Source: Chengkuizengella sp. SCS-71B
GTDB taxonomy: Bacteria; Bacillota; Bacilli; Paenibacillales; KCTC-33759
Direction of reading: 5' to 3'
Length of the DNA stretch: 64,000 nucleotides
Assembly: GCF_040100845.1 (NCBI RefSeq)
Contig: NZ_JAZHSH010000001.1
Location: forward strand, 992,001-1,056,000
The position numbers and the translations under genes were made by a program. Of the stretch, positions 60,979-64,000 are shown piece by piece. The notes under the pieces were generated by a model. The model made no database searches, was not told the DNA's origin, and worked only from the letters and a program-made list of their open reading frames with translations. Positions within the stretch are counted from its first letter, which is position 1. Every line of letters starts with the position of its first letter.

Positions 60979-61002
60979 ATCTCACTGCTATAGTGGTGAG
61001 GT
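60979..61002. repeat. Hairpin immediately after promoter D
   Basis: ATCTCACTGC pairs with GTGGTGAGGT (with G-T pairs) around TATA; a diverged relative of the CCTCACTA hairpins. Confidence 0.45.
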
Positions 61003-61059
61003 TGTTGCGGTTTAAAGTTCTCCTTTTTATAATTGAATAGGATCATGTTACTCGGATAA

Positions 61060-61103
61060 AACGAATCTCTTTCAATTCATGGATGAAAGGGATTCGTTAT
61101 TTT
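61060..61103. terminator. Bidirectional terminator at the nucleotidase gene
   Basis: AACGAATCTCTTTC pairs with GAAAGGGATTCGTT (14 bp, G-T included); T-rich on both flanks. Confidence 0.75.
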
Positions 61104-61131
61104 AATGTATCAGTCTTTACTAAACTATTTT

Positions 61132-61764
61132 CTAAGAATTATATTCACTATTTTGTATTCCTTTATTTCTACTGAATAGACTTAATTCATCTAATGTTTT
61201 CTCGAAACTTGGAGCAAGTGAGTTTAGAAAGAAATCAACTTCAGGCATATTTGTGCTTTTTAAGCTTAATTCAATATCTTTTTTTGCTGTTGCAAATTCC
61301 TTGTTACCAGCAGAGAATTCCGAAATACATTTTAAATAAGCATCTATCTCATCAGCAGCTTTTACATATTTCATTAACTCTTGATCTGATTCGCTGTTTT
61401 GTATTAAAGCTTCATACGCTGGTTTTAATACATCTGGAACAGTTTTCATGAGTCGGTCTGATGCTAATTCTTCAATTTCTCTAAAACTATTTAAGATTTG
61501 GTCATTATGATGTTTGACGGGTGTTGGTATGTCGCCTGTAAAAACTTCAGTTGCATCATGGAACAAAGCTAAACATACAGCTTTTTCTGTATTTATGTTT
61601 TTATCAAATACTTCATTTGCTATAGTGCATAATACATGTGTAATAAGTGAAACATGGTAGGAGTGCTCAGCAACATTTTCATTCACGACATTCCGCATTA
61701 AGCTCCACCTTTTAATATATCGTAGCCGGTATAAATAAGCTAAAAAATGGCTGTTTTCCATCAT
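61132..61764 (-). CDS. 5'-deoxynucleotidase YfbR-like HD protein
   Basis: About 210 aa from an ATG at 61764; another ATG is adjacent and the frame extends 10 codons, so the exact start is uncertain. HD-domain motifs: NVAEHSYHVSLITHVL (first His), CLALFHDATEVFTGDIPTP (HD and further ligands) and KAADEIDAYLKCISE (distal Asp). The opening SHFLAYLYRLRYIKRWSLMR is diagnostic for YfbR-type enzymes that dephosphorylate deoxynucleoside monophosphates. Confidence 0.85.
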   Translation of the reverse strand: MMENSHFLAYLYRLRYIKRWSLMRNVVNENVAEHSYHVSLITHVLCTIANEVFDKNINTEKAVCLALFHDATEVFTGDIPTPVKHHNDQILNSFREIEELASDRLMKTVPDVLKPAYEALIQNSESDQELMKYVKAADEIDAYLKCISEFSAGNKEFATAKKDIELSLKSTNMPEVDFFLNSLAPSFEKTLDELSLFSRNKGIQNSEYNS

Positions 61765-61912
61765 ATAAATTACCCAACTTTCTATTCTGATCATATATGA
61801 TATGAAATCAGAACCATATTTGTTAGCAGTATTATATCACATAAGTAATAAGTTGATAAAACAAATGTTCGTAAAACAGATGTTTAAAATAGTCATTTAC
61901 ATAGGGGGAATA

Positions 61913-61945
61913 GTCCAATCTAATTACTGTATAAGGCATATACTA
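61913..61945 (+). promoter_or_regulatory. Sigma-K-like promoter of yjcZ-like gene 4
   Basis: GTCCAATCTA lies 24 nt before CATATACTA; ATG 34 nt after. Confidence 0.6.
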
Positions 61946-61979
61946 TAATAGCTAAAGGTTGGGGAGGTGAATGTATATC

Positions 61980-62096
61980 ATGTTTTTCATCATAGGAATT
62001 GCTGTTGTAGTACTGGTTTTATTTATACTGTTGGTGATCATTCTAGCCCTCTTAATACCAATAAAGCGATGCTTCCCTCATAAAGTATTTTATTAA
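61980..62096 (+). CDS. YjcZ-like small membrane peptide (copy 4)
   Basis: 38 aa from ATG at 61980 (an in-frame ATG at 61971 is only 3 nt from GGGGAGG, so either may serve). One helix: IGIAVVVLVLFILLVIILAL, sharing VLVLFILLVIIL with copies 1-3, then a basic tail (PIKRCFPHKVFY). No Gly-rich head, so family membership rests on the helix and promoter. A double-armed terminator follows. Confidence 0.7.
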   Translation: MFFIIGIAVVVLVLFILLVIILALLIPIKRCFPHKVFY

Positions 62097-62111
62097 ATTG
62101 AAAAAATAAAA

Positions 62112-62157
62112 TAACCATACAATTTCACCATACAATTTTTTGTATGGTTATTTTTTT
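62112..62157 (+). terminator. Terminator with two alternative left arms
   Basis: ACCATACAA occurs twice in tandem (from 62113 and 62127) and either can pair with TTGTATGGT, followed by T7. Confidence 0.8.
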
Positions 62158-62395
62158 GATAACTTAAGAATTTATAAAATTTCAAATTCTAAGTTTCAAG
62201 TTTTTGTTCATATAAAAACATTTCATGAACTGGGATACTACTCTTATATGAATGATAAAGAAAAGTTTACTTTTATGATATAATATTGAAAGTGAATTTT
62301 TGTGTAAATCCATATACAATCACCTTCTAAGATGGATATGAAGATGAGTATATTCAAATAACACAGCTTAATACGAGGGGGAGTAATTCAGTACC

Positions 62396-63937
62396 ATGAA
62401 ACATTTTGAAGAGAGCGTTTATCAATTAATAGTAGAAACATCTACCAACCTACCATCAGATGTGCGAAAAGCAATCAAAAATGCAAAATCTAAAGAGAAT
62501 CAAGGAACGAGAGCAGCATTATCTCTATCTACAATTTCCAATAACATTAGAATGGCTGAATCGAATGTTTCACCGATTTGTCAGGACACAGGGATGCCAA
62601 CTTTTATAGTGCATACACCTGTGGGAGCTAATCAAATTGAAATGAAAAAAGACATTCTTACTGCTATAAAAAGAGCGACACAAAACAGTAAACTTCGTCC
62701 AAATTCTGTAGATTCTTTGACAGGGGAAAACAGTGGGGATAACATTGGAGAAGGAACACCAGTTATACACTTTGAACAATGGGAAAAAAAGGACATTGAT
62801 ATCCGTTTAATTTTAAAAGGCGGAGGTTGTGAAAATAAAAATATTCAATACAGCTTACCGATGGAGCTTGAAGGACTAGGTAAGGCTGGTCGTGATCTTG
62901 ATGGTATTAGAAAATGTATTATGCATTCTGTGTACCAAGCGCAAGGTCAAGGATGTAGTGCTGGATTCATTGGAGTAGGAATTGGTGGTGACCGTACAAC
63001 TGGGTATGAACTTGCAAAGAAACAACTTTTCCGTGAAGTGGATGATGTAAATCCTAATCCTGATCTGCAAAAGCTAGAAGAGTACGTATTGGAAAATGCC
63101 AATAAATTAGGAATCGGAACGATGGGATTTGGAGGAGAAGTTACTCTGCTTGGTTGCAAGGTAGGGGTAATGAATCGTTTACCTGCTAGTTTTTTTGTAT
63201 CTGTAGCCTATAATTGCTGGGCATTTCGTCGTTTAGGTGTTTTGATAGATTCTACTTCTGGGGAAATTAATGAATGGATTTATGATAAGGATAGTGATCA
63301 TCAAGCAAATGATGCAAACCAACATGAAATAGCATCTGATAAAGGGAATAATTCAGATCAAAAAGAAGTTGTTTTACAAGCACCGATTACTGAGGAACAA
63401 ATTCGCGACTTAAAAGTTGGCGATGTTGTTATTATAAATGGAGCCATGCATACAGGGCGTGATGCATTGCACAAGTATTTAATGGAGAACGAATCTCCTG
63501 TAGATCTTAATGGCGGTATTATTTATCATTGTGGTCCTGTAATGGCTAAAGTAGATGATGAATACGTTGTAAAAGCTGCTGGTCCAACAACTAGTATTCG
63601 TGAAGAACCTTATCAAGGTGATATTATTAAAAAGTTTGGTATCCGTGCAGTGATAGGAAAAGGCGGTATGGGGGCAAAAACGTTATCAGCATTAAAAGAA
63701 CATGGTGGAGTTTACTTAAATGCCATCGGTGGTGCTGCTCAATATTATGCTGAATCCATTAAAAAAGTAGATAGTGTCGACTTTTTAGAATTTGGGATTC
63801 CAGAAGCGATGTGGCACTTACAAGTAGAAGGTTTTGCAGCGATTGTGACAATGGATGCACATGGAAATAGCTTACATGCAGACGTTGAAAAATCATCACT
63901 TGAAAAATTAGCTCAATTTAAAGAATCAGTATTTTAA
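62396..63937 (+). CDS. fumA: Class I fumarate hydratase (iron-sulfur, fused alpha-beta)
   Basis: 513 aa, ATG 12 nt after GGGGGAG. The N-terminal alpha part has SPICQDTGMPTFIVHTPVG (cluster Cys), KGGGCENKNIQYSLPME (second Cys) and GCSAGFIGVGIGGDRTTGYE; the beta part starts near residue 330 (QAPITEEQIRDLKVGDVVII) with GAMHTGRDALHKYLM and GPTTSIREEPYQGD. The linker of ~35 polar residues (SDHQANDANQHEIASDKG) is variable. The oxygen-labile [4Fe-4S] enzyme converts fumarate to malate. Terminator at the window end. Confidence 0.9.
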   Translation: MKHFEESVYQLIVETSTNLPSDVRKAIKNAKSKENQGTRAALSLSTISNNIRMAESNVSPICQDTGMPTFIVHTPVGANQIEMKKDILTAIKRATQNSKLRPNSVDSLTGENSGDNIGEGTPVIHFEQWEKKDIDIRLILKGGGCENKNIQYSLPMELEGLGKAGRDLDGIRKCIMHSVYQAQGQGCSAGFIGVGIGGDRTTGYELAKKQLFREVDDVNPNPDLQKLEEYVLENANKLGIGTMGFGGEVTLLGCKVGVMNRLPASFFVSVAYNCWAFRRLGVLIDSTSGEINEWIYDKDSDHQANDANQHEIASDKGNNSDQKEVVLQAPITEEQIRDLKVGDVVIINGAMHTGRDALHKYLMENESPVDLNGGIIYHCGPVMAKVDDEYVVKAAGPTTSIREEPYQGDIIKKFGIRAVIGKGGMGAKTLSALKEHGGVYLNAIGGAAQYYAESIKKVDSVDFLEFGIPEAMWHLQVEGFAAIVTMDAHGNSLHADVEKSSLEKLAQFKESVF

Positions 63938-63956
63938 AATAAAATAGTTTATAATA

Positions 63957-63998
63957 AAAAGATATCCCAGTATCCTTTGATGCTAGGATTTCTTTTTT
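63957..63998 (+). terminator. Terminator of fumA
   Basis: AAAAAGATATCC pairs with GGATTTCTTTTTT (imperfect, loop ~16 nt) at the window edge. Confidence 0.7.
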
Positions 63999-64000
63999 CA

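Noticed and set aside
61861-61882. LexA-like site ACAAATGTTC with a second ACAGATGTTT
   Set aside because: The left half lacks the G of GAAC; two mismatched halves in AT-rich DNA and no SOS-type gene follows.
5501-62395. Intergenic regions examined for tRNA, rRNA and known riboswitches
   Set aside because: No cloverleaf with conserved T-loop, no rRNA stretches, and no recognisable riboswitch core was found by eye; a covariance search would settle this.

Overview
The window comes from a low-GC, Gram-positive, endospore-forming bacterium. Evidence: strong GGAGG-type ribosome sites with TTG/GTG starts, the spore genes cotJABC, yheC/yheD, ytrHI, ytvI and yjcZ-like, and the Bacillales block dnaE-accD-accA-pyk-citZ-icd-mdh. 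Gene content (62-aa protein before accD, yheA-yheB beside yheC/D, class I fumarase) fits a Paenibacillus-like lineage better than Bacillus subtilis. The genus cannot be fixed from sequence reading alone.

Layout. 1-7315: right end of a siphophage-type prophage (tape measure end, distal tail, tail protein, Gp37-like protein, beta-propeller tail protein, XkdX, BhlA holin, amidase, second holin). A spore-type small gene and a candidate small RNA sit between the tail and lysis blocks. 7400-14660: accessory region with exported and membrane proteins, a nuclease lipoprotein, phage-type regulators, remnants (HicB, YolD, integrase), an XRE-TPR regulator followed by a signal-peptide-like gene (possible RRNPP/arbitrium-type pair), and a LexA-box gene. 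14340-21495: a segment bounded by a 33-nt near-perfect direct repeat next to an integrase fragment. It carries a probable spore-surface island: an 889-aa protein with about 46 SHAEG-type repeats and a peptidase G2 autocleavage domain, a beta-rich 155-aa protein and its pseudogene, a coiled-coil protein, YjcZ-like membrane peptides and a Cys-rich protein. 21500-27611: secreted proteins on the minus strand (lipoprotein, M4 protease fused to a kelch propeller, double-propeller kelch protein, HENDLEG protein). 27778-36724: moaE, yunD-like, uppP, yfkAB-like, ytvI, cotJABC, DUF1028, ArsR. 36809-47730: five tandem YheC/YheD ATP-grasp genes, yheB, yheA, ytoI, ytpI, ytrI, ytrH. 48000-63937: core metabolism: dnaE, accDA, pyk, thioesterase, fxsA, citZ, icd, mdh, nucleotidase and fumarase.

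How it fits together. Ten sites share one promoter layout, GTCYA..CAA then, 24-26 nt from its first base, CATANNNTA. This matches the mother-cell sigma-K consensus with an extra conserved upstream block. They precede four YjcZ-like genes, the 155-aa protein, the Cys-rich protein, and four short untranslated units, of which three run to a shared CCTCACTA-type terminator and the fourth ends in a looser CTCAC/GTGAG hairpin. An eleventh weaker site precedes the SHAEG protein. The most novel reading is a late-sporulation regulon, partly carried on phage-derived DNA, that builds a phage-fibre-like autoprocessed protein on the spore surface and transcribes a small RNA family. Functions of most accessory genes are inferred from motifs recalled by eye; no database search was run.
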